The notes under the pieces were generated by a model that was not told the DNA's origin, did no database searches, and worked only from the letters and a program-made list of their open reading frames with translations. From positions 186,001 to 250,000 of the forward strand of contig CAVWLO010000002.1 of NCBI GenBank assembly GCA_963755985.1: a DNA stretch of 64,000 bases, read 5' to 3'. Origin of the DNA: DASXMT01 sp963755985 (GTDB taxonomy: Bacteria; Actinomycetota; Acidimicrobiia; Acidimicrobiales; RAAP-2). Positions 40,717-49,150 of the stretch are shown in pieces. Both the position numbers and the translations under genes were made by a program. The stretch's first letter is position 1. Each line of letters starts with the position of its first letter.

Positions 40717-40885
40717 GTTGCCCGACCTCCCGTGAGTTCTTTGTACTGGGCGTTGGCAGTCTAATGCAGGGAGTGCTAACGCCGGACAGCCCGCGGCTGG
40801 TCGACGCCGGCCAGAGTGGCCCGCTCGGGCATTTCGAGGAGGGGCGCTTCCCCTACACTGAGTTCCGTGAAGAACGCAGCCGGTC

Positions 40886-41401
40886 ATGTCTGAGCGGAGC
40901 CTGGGGCACCTCGATCCGCTGGGCGGGGCCCGGATGGTGGACGTCTCGCCCAAGGAGCCCACCCATCGCCGAGCCCTGGCCCGTTGCCGGGTGGAGATGA
41001 TGCCCGAGACGACGGCCAAGGTGGCGACCAACGCCATCACCAAGGGAGACGTGCTGGCCGCCGCCCGGGTGGCGGGAATCCAGGCGGCCAAGCGGACGTC
41101 CGACCTGGTCCCCATGTGCCACCCCCTCCTGGTCGGAACCGTCCACGTCGACTTCACCATCGGTGACGACTACGTCGAGGTCGAGACCAAGGTGGAGACG
41201 GTGGACCGGACGGGCGTGGAGATGGAGGCGATGACCGCCTGTGCCATTGCCGCTCTCACCGTCTATGACATGTGCAAGACGACCGATCGCACCATGAGCA
41301 TCGGCCAGCTCAAGCTGTGGGAGAAGACCGGGGAAGCTCCGGGACCTGGAAGCGGAACCCGGCGACCTGAGCGACTGGCTCGGCCGACCGGGTCACTGTG
41401 A
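40886..41401 (+). CDS. moaC: Cyclic pyranopterin monophosphate synthase MoaC
   Basis: A 171-residue MoaC, which converts the MoaA product to cyclic pyranopterin monophosphate in molybdenum-cofactor synthesis. Signatures are LDPLGGARMVDVSPKEPTHR, the KGDVLAAARVAGIQAAKRTS helix, LVPMCHPLLVG and VETVDRTGVEMEAMTAC (active-site Lys/His/Asp region). The last 20 residues after KTGEAPG are a low-complexity extension. A TACACT hexamer lies at 40854-40859. No other mo genes are in the window. Confidence 0.95.
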   Translation: MSERSLGHLDPLGGARMVDVSPKEPTHRRALARCRVEMMPETTAKVATNAITKGDVLAAARVAGIQAAKRTSDLVPMCHPLLVGTVHVDFTIGDDYVEVETKVETVDRTGVEMEAMTACAIAALTVYDMCKTTDRTMSIGQLKLWEKTGEAPGPGSGTRRPERLARPTGSL

Positions 41402-41452
41402 ATCTGACCGGCCGACTATTGCCCGGAAATCTAACCGGCCAGCTGTTGCCAG

Positions 41453-41492
41453 CCTCCGTCTGACCCTGTCGGCCTCCATCTGACCCTGTCGG
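41453..41492. repeat. Two 20-bp tandem repeats after moaC
   Basis: CCTCCRTCTGACCCTGTCGG at 41453-41472 and 41473-41492 with one mismatch. Nearby are CTGACCGGCC-type words also seen in the repeat at 57184-57217. No gene is visible in the 267-bp gap 41402-41668. Confidence 0.65.
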
Positions 41493-41668
41493 CCCTCCGA
41501 CTACTTCGGCGCACCCGGTCTGCATGCTGCTGCCTCTGCCCACCAGGGCCGCATATATGTCCGGTCGAGAATCGAGTACATGTACTCGAACTAAACCCGG
41601 CGATGCCCCAGCGGACTTCCGCCGCCCTCGGTGCCGGGAACCCTTTGACGGAGGGGGCGACGGGCGGG

Positions 41669-42337
41669 TCAGGCGTGCCAGGGAAACACCTGTCGGGTGA
41701 AGCTGTGCTCGCTGCTGGTGTTCTGGATCCAGGCTGCCCCGCTGGGTTCATCGGGGTGCATGTTGCTCGTGCAGGTGACGGTGAGCGTCGCCGTCCCTCC
41801 CTTGAGGAGTGGGGCAAAGATGCTGTTGTCGAAGAAGTTGCCCTGCCGCCACCCGGTCATGAACTTGTGGACGCCGTCGTTCCGCCCGAATGTGGCGACG
41901 ATGATTCCCTTGTACCCGACGCCGTCCGACACCTCCATCCGCATGTTGGCGACGTGGACGTACGTCTTCTCGACGCCCAGGCTCACCTTCTTGTTGAACT
42001 GGGCGCCCATCACGTAGGGAGCATTGGCCGGGCAGGAGTACTCAGGGAGTTGCTGGTAGTGGCCGGCCGCGATGTTCCAGTGCCACGTCGTGACCTGCTC
42101 GGCCACCCCGTTCTTGTGTAGTGCAGTGGTATGAGGGACGTCGATATTCCCCGACGGCTGCGCGCCGCTGGGTGGAGTCGACGTCCCGGGGTCAGCGGCC
42201 ATGGCCGAAGCGGAGGGGGGTGCGGCGGTGACGGCAGGCAACACGACCCCGGCAGTGACAAGTAGGGCCAGCGAGGCCAGTCGGCGGTGCTCTCGGCTCA
42301 GACGGCTGCTCATGGATCCCCTGTTTCCCGTGCTCAT
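41669..42337 (-). CDS. Secreted protein, unknown function
   Basis: A 222-residue protein with a signal peptide: basic SSRLSREHRRLA, hydrophobic SLALLVTAGVVLPAVTAAPP, and likely cleavage after SASA. The mature part begins Thr/Pro/Ser-rich and then forms a compact beta-rich domain with three cysteines (YSCPANAPYVMG, VTCTSNMHP). I do not recognise the family. The start is ATG 42337 or 42313; both leave the signal peptide intact. It is divergent from the deacetylase-like gene. Confidence 0.65.
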   Translation of the reverse strand: MSTGNRGSMSSRLSREHRRLASLALLVTAGVVLPAVTAAPPSASAMAADPGTSTPPSGAQPSGNIDVPHTTALHKNGVAEQVTTWHWNIAAGHYQQLPEYSCPANAPYVMGAQFNKKVSLGVEKTYVHVANMRMEVSDGVGYKGIIVATFGRNDGVHKFMTGWRQGNFFDNSIFAPLLKGGTATLTVTCTSNMHPDEPSGAAWIQNTSSEHSFTRQVFPWHA

Positions 42338-42484
42338 CGCTCCCACTTGGTGCACTGAGGGTAGTCGTTCGACCGCGCTTCGTCCGCGCTTCGTCCTCGC
42401 ACCCATGGCTTCCGGCCAGCGACCGTCGCCCGATCAGTCGGGGAGTAACTCACCCTTCAGCCCTGAGGATCGGCGCCGTCGCCC

Positions 42485-42490
42485 TAAGGT
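42485..42490 (+). promoter_or_regulatory. -10 hexamer TAAGGT for a leaderless start
   Basis: TAAGGT lies nine bases before ATG 42500 and there is no Shine-Dalgarno; the transcript probably starts within a few bases of the ATG. Confidence 0.5.
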
Positions 42491-42499
42491 GCAGGCCTG

Positions 42500-43411
42500 A
42501 TGATCGGTGCACCGACGATCGTCCTCGGGTACCGCCGCATCGCCGAGGGGGTGGACGACCCGTTCGGTTTCTGTGTCTCCCCGGGGAGATTTGCCGGTCA
42601 TCTCGCCCTGCTGGCCAAGAAGGCCGAGCTCGTCACGCTGGACGAGGTCTGCACCCCGTCTCGAAAGCCACGGGTGGCGGTGACCTTCGACGGCGGGTAC
42701 GTCGACAACCTGGTCAACGCGCTACCCATTGCCCAGCGGTTCGGCGCCCCGATGACCGTCTACGTGACCAGCGGACTTATCGGTGAGGCCCGAGGCTTCT
42801 GGTGGGACCGTCTCGCCCGCATGGTGTTGCACGGAGCGCCCGAGCCAGTCGAGCTACCCATCCTGATCGGCGGCATCGAGATCCCGGTTCGGTTCGGCCG
42901 GCCCGAGACCGCCCGCCAGGTGCTCGAGGTGCTCTGGGCCCGGTTCCGTCGTTGCCCGGTGGAAGAGGTCGAGGCCGTCCTCGCCGACTTGGGCCGGCGC
43001 TTGTCCGTCGACACGAATGCGCCCCCCGACGCCCGGACCATGTCCCGTTCGGAGCTCGAGTCCCTGGCCGCGACCGAGATCGCGGCGATTGGCGCGCAGA
43101 CCGTCGATCACGGGCTCCTGCGTGGCCAGCCCTATCCCGCTCAACTCCAGGCCATCAGGACGGCGAAACGCGACCTCGAGGGCGAGCGGCGAGGTTCAGT
43201 GCGCCACTTCGCCTATCCCTTCGGCAGCCGGGACTCGTTCAACGATGACTCCATCCTCGCCGCACGAAGCGCCGGGTTCGAAACGGCGACAACGACGATG
43301 GCGGGATCGGTACGGCCGACGTCTATCCCGCTGGCCCTGCCCCGGCGGGTGGTCGGGAACTGGCCAGCAGCCCTCTTTCGGGCCAAGACCGTCCGTTGGG
43401 GGCTCCTCTGA
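42500..43411 (+). CDS. Polysaccharide deacetylase-fold protein with degraded metal site
   Basis: A 303-residue NodB-homology (carbohydrate esterase 4-like) protein. Active members use a T-F-D-D-G motif and an H-x-x-x-H motif to bind a metal and remove acetyl groups. Here motif 1 is VTFDGGY (Asp64 kept, Gly65 in place of the metal-binding Asp) and motif 2 is GAQTVDH (Gln200 in place of the first His, His204 kept). Motif 3, FAYPFGSRDSF, is intact. So two metal ligands are missing and a pseudoenzyme or altered chemistry is likely. An insertion around 105-180 is typical of sugar-nucleotide linked family members. Confidence 0.8.
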   Translation: MIGAPTIVLGYRRIAEGVDDPFGFCVSPGRFAGHLALLAKKAELVTLDEVCTPSRKPRVAVTFDGGYVDNLVNALPIAQRFGAPMTVYVTSGLIGEARGFWWDRLARMVLHGAPEPVELPILIGGIEIPVRFGRPETARQVLEVLWARFRRCPVEEVEAVLADLGRRLSVDTNAPPDARTMSRSELESLAATEIAAIGAQTVDHGLLRGQPYPAQLQAIRTAKRDLEGERRGSVRHFAYPFGSRDSFNDDSILAARSAGFETATTTMAGSVRPTSIPLALPRRVVGNWPAALFRAKTVRWGLL

Positions 43412-43453
43412 GCGGTGAGCGCACCGGGTTTTGCGCCGCCGAGGCCGGTGACG

Positions 43454-43927
43454 TCAGCGGCCCGTCCGCCCGTCAATCAACTCGCGGAGGATGTCGGCAT
43501 GGCCGGCGTGCCGCGCCGTCTCTTCGAGAAGGTGCATGAGCACCCACCGCAGATTGACCGGCGGCGCGTCGCCGGGATCGCGGCACGACTCCTCCAGGCT
43601 GGCCATGGCCACGACCGCGTCAACCCGGTCCCATGTCTCCCGGTACGACTTGACCGCGGCGGCGAGCCTGTCGTCGGGGCGGACCCGATCGTCGGGTAGG
43701 TCGACAGGTTGCCCGGCGAATCGGTGCAGGATCCACAGGCTTTCTGCCCGGGCCATGTGCCTGACCAGCCACAGGAGCGAAGTGCCGCTGTCGACCAGGG
43801 TCCGACGGGCGGCTGCATCGTCCACCCCGGTCACCTTTCGCACGATCGAATCCCGCTGGTACTGAAGGAGCGCCTGCACGGTCTCCCGCTCGCCACCCTC
43901 GAGTCGGGGTGGCTTCTGGTCAGGCAT
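43454..43927 (-). CDS. DinB/DUF664-like four-helix protein
   Basis: A 157-residue protein of the DinB (DUF664) superfamily, a four-helix bundle that in related mycothiol-dependent enzymes binds a metal through three histidines. Here SLLWLVRHMARAESLWILH (first His region) and WVLMHLLEETARHAGHADILRE (HxxE..RHxGH) match the family. It may be a thiol-dependent transferase; substrate unknown. It is transcribed toward the deacetylase-like gene. Confidence 0.8.
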   Translation of the reverse strand: MPDQKPPRLEGGERETVQALLQYQRDSIVRKVTGVDDAAARRTLVDSGTSLLWLVRHMARAESLWILHRFAGQPVDLPDDRVRPDDRLAAAVKSYRETWDRVDAVVAMASLEESCRDPGDAPPVNLRWVLMHLLEETARHAGHADILRELIDGRTGR

Positions 43928-43951
43928 ATCGGCGGACCAGGTCGGTCGGCG

Positions 43952-44314
43952 TCAGGTTGGCCGACCGAAGGACTCACCCAGGATGGCGTCGACCGGGCTC
44001 GGCGGCGCCGAAGCAAGTGGAGCGGGAGCCACCGGGGTCGACGGGTGCGTCGGGACCTCGGCGGCCGGAGCCGGAGCTTCGGCGGGGCGAGCGACAGTCT
44101 GGGCATCGGGAGCCGGAGGTGGGATGAGGGCTCCAAGCCGGTCGACGGTGGCGGTCAGATCAATAAGGGCGCGACGGACCGAGTCCAATTCGTTCCGGAT
44201 CTCGGCGTAGCGAACCTCGGTGAAGGGAACCTCGGTGAAGGGAACCTCGGTGAAGGGAACCTCGGAGTTGGTGACCGGGAAGCGGTCGTCTTGGCCGTCA
44301 GCAGACTCGGTCAT
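43952..44314 (-). CDS. Low-complexity protein with EVPFT repeats
   Basis: A 120-residue protein: a polar N-terminus, three tandem EVPFT units, one helical segment (YAEIRNELDSVRRALIDLTA, likely coiled coil, about 36-62), then a Pro/Ala-rich tail ending SFGRPT. No family recognised. The coiled coil plus disordered tail suggests a scaffold or partner role, but this is speculation. It lies 24 bp upstream of the DinB-like gene and could share its transcript. Confidence 0.5.
   Translation of the reverse strand: MTESADGQDDRFPVTNSEVPFTEVPFTEVPFTEVRYAEIRNELDSVRRALIDLTATVDRLGALIPPPAPDAQTVARPAEAPAPAAEVPTHPSTPVAPAPLASAPPSPVDAILGESFGRPT
44216..44260. repeat. Three 15-bp tandem repeats
   Basis: CTCGGTGAAGGGAAC three times in tandem, encoding the EVPFT units of the overlapping minus-strand gene. 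Confidence 0.85.
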
Positions 44315-44336
44315 GCTGGGACCGATTGCCTCGCTA

Positions 44337-44633
44337 CTAGCCGGCAGCGGCTGCTCGGAGCTCGTCTATCGTCAGCTCCGAGGTCGCCTCGCCACCGCAT
44401 TGGGCGCAATGGTCGAGGTGACGCCAGCTGCGAAGCAGGCGGGTGCCCTCGGGGTTGAGAAGCACGACGAACGACTCCGACATCGGATCGATCTCCACCC
44501 CGTAGCACGGGCGCCAAGCGGTCGACGCTTCCCCGGACACGGAACTGATTCCCTTGAGGACGCGACGAAACCTTGAGTTCTCCGTATCGAAGATCCAGGT
44601 GCTGTGGCACGACTCAACGATGAGCGGTTCCAT
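44337..44633 (-). CDS. Small hypothetical protein with CxxC
   Basis: A 98-residue protein from ATG 44633 (MEPLIVESCHSTWIFDTENS). The N-terminal half reads as a small beta sheet (a pattern seen in actinobacterial proteins that precede transcription-associated genes), and the C-terminal part has HCAQCGG, a possible zinc or redox CxxC. No function is known to me. The gap 44634-44900 upstream (267 bp) is relatively AT-rich near 44700-44730 and shows no other gene. Confidence 0.6.
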   Translation of the reverse strand: MEPLIVESCHSTWIFDTENSRFRRVLKGISSVSGEASTAWRPCYGVEIDPMSESFVVLLNPEGTRLLRSWRHLDHCAQCGGEATSELTIDELRAAAAG

Positions 44634-44900
44634 GCTGCGATCTTGACACCTTCCTCCGTCAGAAACCCAACGAATATGTTGCGGTTCCATGACGACTATC
44701 ACTCTCCGGGATATAAGAAATAGATAAAGTCACGCTAGGCGTCACAGCCCGTGCACTAGGCGTAGCAGTGTAGCTCTGGCCTGGATATCTGCGCGCCAAC
44801 GTTCTACCCGGTGAAGCGCCGGGACGAAACGGCCGGCGCCGGACCCAGTGACGTTGGGGGACCCTGAAGCGACCCCGGTCGGCGCGAGGGTCGGACTTGG

Positions 44901-46259
44901 TCAGAGTGGGCCGATGGTGTGCTTCCGGCCCGGCAGGTGCTCTCGTGACGACGCCAGCGCGGTCAACGCCCGTGACACAGTGAGCCGGGTGTCGGCCGGA
45001 TCGATGACGGCGTCGACGAACCCGCGCTCTGCCGCTTCCCAGGGGGTGAGGAACCGCTCGGCGTACTCGGCCTGTAGCTCGGTCCGCTGTTCGAGGTCCT
45101 TTCCGCGATGGAGGATCTGCACCGCTCCCTCGGCTCCCATCACCGCGATCTCGGCACACGGCCAGGCGACGCACAGGTCGTTCCCCAGCCCCCGCGAGTC
45201 CATCACGATGTATGCGCCCCCGAAGGCCTTCCGGAGGATCACGCATATCCTGGGCACCGTGGCCTCGGCATAGGCAAAGGCCAGCTCGGCCCCGTGACGG
45301 ATCATCCCGCGCCACTCGAGGTCCTTGCCCGGGAGGAAGCCCGGTGTGTCGACCAGCGTCACCAACGGGAGGTTGAAGCCATCGCAGAGCCGGACGAACT
45401 TTGCCCCCTTCTGGGAGGCGGCGATGTCCAGCGTTCCTGCCAAGGCCTGGGGCTGGTTGGCCAGGATCCCGACCGGTCGGCCGCCGATCCGACCGAACCC
45501 CGTGACCAGTTGCGGCGACCACCGCGTCCAGAGCTCGGTGAAGTCGGCCTCGTCGCACAGGTGAGCGGCAATGTGGCGGACGTCGTAGGAGCTCGTCGTG
45601 CGAGCGGGGATGGCCTCGCGCAGCTCGGGGATCAACCGATCGGGCGGATCGACGACCGGCCCCATCGGCGGCAGGTCGTCGGCGTGGGGGGGCAACAGGG
45701 AGAGGATGTTCGCCACGTGGGCCATGGCGTTGGGCTCGTCGACTGCCTCGATGGCACACAGGCCGCTCGACCGCGCGTGCACGGGAGCACCGCCTAGTTG
45801 GTGAATGCCGATCCGAACGCCGGTGAACTCCTCGACCATGGCCGGGCCCGAGACGAACGCGAAGGCCTCGGGCGACATGATCACGACATCGGCGATGCCG
45901 AGCATCAGGGCCGGCCCGGAAATGGCTGGTCCGATAACGACTCCGATGACCGGCACGATGCCTGAGCAGCCGGCCAGGGCCCGGGCCGCCTGGCCCCACC
46001 CATGGAGTGAGTCGATTCCCTCGGATACGTCGGCTCCCGACGAGGCCAGGACGAACACCATCGGGATGTGCAGGGCCAGGGCGCTCTCCGCTGCCGACTG
46101 CAACGTGGCCCCGTCCTCTTTGGACAGGGCGCCCCGTCGACGGGAGGACACGCTGCGCGCCACCATGGCCGGGCGCCCACCCAATTCTTCGACCCCGGCG
46201 CGGAGCGTCCCTTGGACCAGGTGCCGGATGCTGGGCTCGGCCGGGGGAGCGACGCTCAT
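44901..46259 (-). CDS. Acyl-CoA carboxylase carboxyltransferase (beta) subunit
   Basis: A 452-residue carboxyltransferase of the acetyl/propionyl-CoA carboxylase family, which moves CO2 from biotin to an acyl-CoA. Two crotonase-like halves are visible: GCSGIVPVIGVVIGPAISGPALM (N-domain) and VTLVDTPGFLPGKDLEWRGMIRHGAEL with KAFGGAYIVMDSRGLGND (C-domain). It is shorter at the N-terminus than typical 510-530-residue PccB/AccD proteins, and the usual zinc ribbon of AccD is absent. TAGCAT (46266-46271) lies six bases before the ATG, implying a leaderless mRNA. No alpha (biotin carboxylase) subunit is nearby. Confidence 0.85.
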   Translation of the reverse strand: MSVAPPAEPSIRHLVQGTLRAGVEELGGRPAMVARSVSSRRRGALSKEDGATLQSAAESALALHIPMVFVLASSGADVSEGIDSLHGWGQAARALAGCSGIVPVIGVVIGPAISGPALMLGIADVVIMSPEAFAFVSGPAMVEEFTGVRIGIHQLGGAPVHARSSGLCAIEAVDEPNAMAHVANILSLLPPHADDLPPMGPVVDPPDRLIPELREAIPARTTSSYDVRHIAAHLCDEADFTELWTRWSPQLVTGFGRIGGRPVGILANQPQALAGTLDIAASQKGAKFVRLCDGFNLPLVTLVDTPGFLPGKDLEWRGMIRHGAELAFAYAEATVPRICVILRKAFGGAYIVMDSRGLGNDLCVAWPCAEIAVMGAEGAVQILHRGKDLEQRTELQAEYAERFLTPWEAAERGFVDAVIDPADTRLTVSRALTALASSREHLPGRKHTIGPL

Positions 46260-46265
46260 CGGCTC

Positions 46266-46271
46266 ATGCTA
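46266..46271 (-). promoter_or_regulatory. -10 hexamer TAGCAT for a leaderless start
   Basis: TAGCAT-N6-ATG directly ahead of the carboxylase gene, without a Shine-Dalgarno. Confidence 0.55.
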
Positions 46272-46424
46272 CGCATCGGCCCACGTAACTGCCGCTCCCA
46301 TGGGGTCGAGCGCCGGTAGCGTCCAGGACAAGGGATTGTCACGATCAACTCTGCCGAGACCACGAGGGGAGTCCGTCTGCGTACTGGTGAGGCCCTAGCG
46401 ACGTCCGGTGAGAGCGGGCGAACG

Positions 46425-48200
46425 GTGTCCCGGGCCGTCGTCGGCCTCCGCCGCTCGTGGCCCTACCTCCGCTATGCCGTCGGCCTGGCCCTGGCCTTCC
46501 TGGCTCTGGACGCGTTGAACGGGCACCGCGGTGAGCTGTCGGACGCCACCGGCTACCTGACCCATCTGCATTGGCAGTGGGTGATATTGGCCGCGGCGTG
46601 CGAAGCGGCGTCTCTCTTCTCCTTTGCCGTTCTCCAGTCCCGCTTGCTGAATGCGGGCAGGGTGCGGGTGGGCCTCGGCACCCTGACGGCCATCACGCTG
46701 GCCGCCACCTCGATCGCCAACTCGCTCCCGCTGGGGCCGGCCCTGGCCAGCGTGTTTGCCTACCGGCAATACCGGCGCAAGGGGGCCACACAGGCGCTGG
46801 CCGGGTGGGTGGTGGCCGCGTCATTGGTGGTCGCGGTGGTCACCCTGGCCACGTTGGCCGCGGCCGGGTTGGCCGTGGCCGGGGCCGAGGGGGCCTCCTA
46901 CGACCTGGTCTGGGTGACCGTGGTCGTGCTCGCGATCGCCCTGGCCCTGGCGGTGGTGTTCTTGAAGAAGCGCCTGTTGGCCGGGGCCGTCTCGACCTTG
47001 GTACGCCTGAGTCGCCGGGTGAGCGGTCGTCCGCGCGGCGAGATCGGTGAGCTGGCCGACCGCATCGTGGACCAGCTGACCGTGGTCCAGCTCAGTGGCC
47101 GCCAAGCCGTCGGGGCCGCGGGGTGGGGCATGGCCAACTGGGGGTTTGACTGCGCCTGCCTTGGCTGCGCCTTCGCCGCGGTCGGCGTGGGTGTTCCCTG
47201 GCGGGGCCTGCTCCTCGCCTATGGGGCCGGGCAGCTCGCCGCCAACCTTCCGATCACCCCCGGCGGCCTCGGGGTGGTGGAAGGCAGCCTGACCATCGCG
47301 CTGGTGGCCTACGGCGGCTCGGAGACGTCCACGGTGGCGGCTGTGCTCCTGTACCGGATCTTCCAGTTCTGGATCACCCTGCCTATCGGTTGGGTGGCGT
47401 GGGCCACGCTGGCCGTGCGTCACCGCCGCGAGGTCCGGCGCTCGTCCCCGCCGCCGGACCCCGGGGCCCCCGGATTGTCGTCCGATCGGACCGTTCCGGC
47501 CGGAGCCGGCGGGCACTCCTCTGATCCAGGAGCCAATCCGCCTGGCATTTCTGGTCCTTCGCCCGCGTTCTCCGTCGAGCCTTCGCCTCCGGCGGTCCAT
47601 GATCGGGCCTCCTCGGCCTGTCGAGCCACAACCGTACAGCTGGTTGGGGTGGTGGCCTGTGGCCTGGTTCGGGTGGTGGCCTGTGGTCTGGCCCGGGTGA
47701 TGGCCTGGGGCCGCCGCGCCGGTCGTGTCGGTCGTGTCGGTGTAAGCCGTTGCCGTGTGCGTCTCCACCGTCGTCGTGGGCTGATCGTGGTGATGGCCAC
47801 GGCACTGGCGGGATCGGTGGCCCTCACCAGCTGCACGGCCGGTCATGCTTCCTTGGGCACGGGCGCGAGTCAGTGCTACCTGGCCCTCCCCAAAGCGGCG
47901 GAAGCCGTGCATCATCGGGGGACGCTGGTCGGTGTCCGTCTGGTCCTACCGACCTCTCTTGATTCACACCGGGCCACGACCCGCAAGCTCGAGGGGCGCA
48001 TGCACGGTCATCTCCAAGCCGCATGCCTGGTCGCTTACCACGGGAGTTTCACATCGACCAATGTCGAGCGACCGATCGAGCCCGGCCGGTCGGGTAGCTA
48101 CGCGGTGGCCGTGCTCACCACATCGGGGCAGGAGCTACTCGCGACCTTCGTCCTTACCCATGAGCCCCTCCGGTTCGCTCACTCCCGGATCGGGGGATGA
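46425..48200 (+). CDS. UPF0104/LPG-synthase-type membrane protein with C-terminal lipoprotein-like domain
   Basis: A 591-residue frame. Residues about 1-340 form a seven-to-eight helix membrane domain of the UPF0104 family (related to the flippase part of lysylphosphatidylglycerol synthase), with LAYGAGQLAANLPITPGGLGVVEGSL as the conserved signature. Then comes a Pro/Ser-rich linker, an 8-residue repeat segment, and from about residue 455 a second hydrophobic segment ending in ALTSC, a perfect lipobox-like sequence, followed by a 120-residue soluble domain. The second part looks like a separate lipoprotein that has become joined in frame, or has its own internal start (GTG 47791 or ATG 47794). 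GTG 46425 is the likely first start. The 3' end overlaps the convergent ctaG gene by 66 bp. Confidence 0.7.
   Translation: MSRAVVGLRRSWPYLRYAVGLALAFLALDALNGHRGELSDATGYLTHLHWQWVILAAACEAASLFSFAVLQSRLLNAGRVRVGLGTLTAITLAATSIANSLPLGPALASVFAYRQYRRKGATQALAGWVVAASLVVAVVTLATLAAAGLAVAGAEGASYDLVWVTVVVLAIALALAVVFLKKRLLAGAVSTLVRLSRRVSGRPRGEIGELADRIVDQLTVVQLSGRQAVGAAGWGMANWGFDCACLGCAFAAVGVGVPWRGLLLAYGAGQLAANLPITPGGLGVVEGSLTIALVAYGGSETSTVAAVLLYRIFQFWITLPIGWVAWATLAVRHRREVRRSSPPPDPGAPGLSSDRTVPAGAGGHSSDPGANPPGISGPSPAFSVEPSPPAVHDRASSACRATTVQLVGVVACGLVRVVACGLARVMAWGRRAGRVGRVGVSRCRVRLHRRRGLIVVMATALAGSVALTSCTAGHASLGTGASQCYLALPKAAEAVHHRGTLVGVRLVLPTSLDSHRATTRKLEGRMHGHLQAACLVAYHGSFTSTNVERPIEPGRSGSYAVAVLTTSGQELLATFVLTHEPLRFAHSRIGG
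47647..47715. repeat. 24-bp tandem repeats at the fusion linker
   Basis: Two full and one partial 24-bp units (GGGTGGTGGCCTGTGG then YCTGGYYC), at 47647, 47671 and 47695, encoding about (R/G)VVACGL(V/A). They lie exactly between the membrane domain linker and the lipoprotein-like part. Confidence 0.75.
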
Positions 48201-49112
48201 GGGCCGACCGCCGGGTCCGGTCGATGACGGGCCGACTGACCCGGTCGCCCCCGGGCCACCGTGTCGGTCGGCCCGCTCGAAGTGCCGCTCGACATCGGCC
48301 CACACCAGCGGCTCGCCCTCGCCGAACTCCTCGTCGGCCTGGTGGGCCCGGCTCAGCACCACACCGCCGACCGTGAGCATCACGAACAGGAAGGAAAGCT
48401 TGGAGACGAAACCGGCGATTTGCTGATCGGTCAATGGCCGGAGCCCGATCGCCTCGTGCGAGCGGGAGAACACCGAGTAGAGCGGGTGCTTGGCGAAGAT
48501 GTAGATGAAGGAGAGAAAGGCGGGCAGCACCGCCTGGACGGCGAGGTACGTGAACCTCCCCACCGGCCGGAGCCGCTGGATCCCCGGGATGCGCCCGATC
48601 ACCGGGATCCACAGCACGAACCCGGCCAGCACCAAGGCCACGTCGAGGAGGCCGCGGGCGAGCGCCGACGAGGCCTGGGCGTTGACCAGTCCGCTCGTCA
48701 TCGAGCCCACAACGATCACCGCGAACACGACAATGGCCACGCCGGGACGACGGAACCAGGCAATCACCGTGTCGACCGGTGCCGGTCGGGTGAGCCACTG
48801 CAACACATCGTAGGGGATGCCGAGCAGCATGAACGGCGGCACGACCAAGGTGAGCAGCAGCCTCTGGACGACCAGCGCGGTGAGCGAGAAGTGTGCAGCC
48901 AGGTCGGCGATCGGCCAGGTCAGGGCCACAATCGCTGCAGCCACGCCGGCGGCGAAGGCCACGACCTGCCGGCGACGCCACGGTGTTGCCCGAGCCGGGT
49001 CGGAGGTGGCGATACGGAGGTGCCCGGCGATCACCGCGGCAACCGCGGCGATCAGGATGAGCCAGCTCAGGAGGTGCAACTGCCAGGCGTACGGGCCGAC
49101 GACGCCACTCAC
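48135..49112 (-). CDS. ctaG: Cytochrome c oxidase assembly factor CtaG
   Basis: A 325-residue membrane protein of the caa3-type CtaG family, associated with copper delivery or assembly of haem-copper oxidase. About seven helices are visible, with QLHLLSWLILIAAV, AHFSLTALVVQRLLLTLVVPPFMLLG (conserved His region) and HPLYSVFSRSHEAIGLRPLTDQQIAG (family signature with several His). The tail after about residue 270 is acidic then Gly/Ser/Pro-rich. GTG 49112. Only 38 bp separate it from pafB on the other strand. Confidence 0.85.
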   Translation of the reverse strand: MSGVVGPYAWQLHLLSWLILIAAVAAVIAGHLRIATSDPARATPWRRRQVVAFAAGVAAAIVALTWPIADLAAHFSLTALVVQRLLLTLVVPPFMLLGIPYDVLQWLTRPAPVDTVIAWFRRPGVAIVVFAVIVVGSMTSGLVNAQASSALARGLLDVALVLAGFVLWIPVIGRIPGIQRLRPVGRFTYLAVQAVLPAFLSFIYIFAKHPLYSVFSRSHEAIGLRPLTDQQIAGFVSKLSFLFVMLTVGGVVLSRAHQADEEFGEGEPLVWADVERHFERADRHGGPGATGSVGPSSTGPGGRPSSPDPGVSEPEGLMGKDEGRE

Positions 49113-49137
49113 CGCGGGATCCGGGCCCCTACGGCCC

Positions 49138-49143
49138 TAGATT
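49138..49143 (+). promoter_or_regulatory. -10 hexamer TAGATT for leaderless pafB
   Basis: TAGATT-N7-ATG, with no Shine-Dalgarno in front of pafB; the whole gap to divergent ctaG is only 38 bp. Confidence 0.5.
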
Positions 49144-49150
49144 GGCGCCG

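Noticed and set aside
42450..42466. TCACCC half-site upstream of the deacetylase-like gene
   Set aside because: The second arm (CCCTGA) does not match, and the gene has its own leaderless -10 hexamer closer to the start. It is likely chance.
44700..44760. AT-rich patch considered as a small RNA gene
   Set aside because: I could not draw a stable fold or a terminator with a U-tract, and there is no clear promoter pair around it. Only the composition is unusual.
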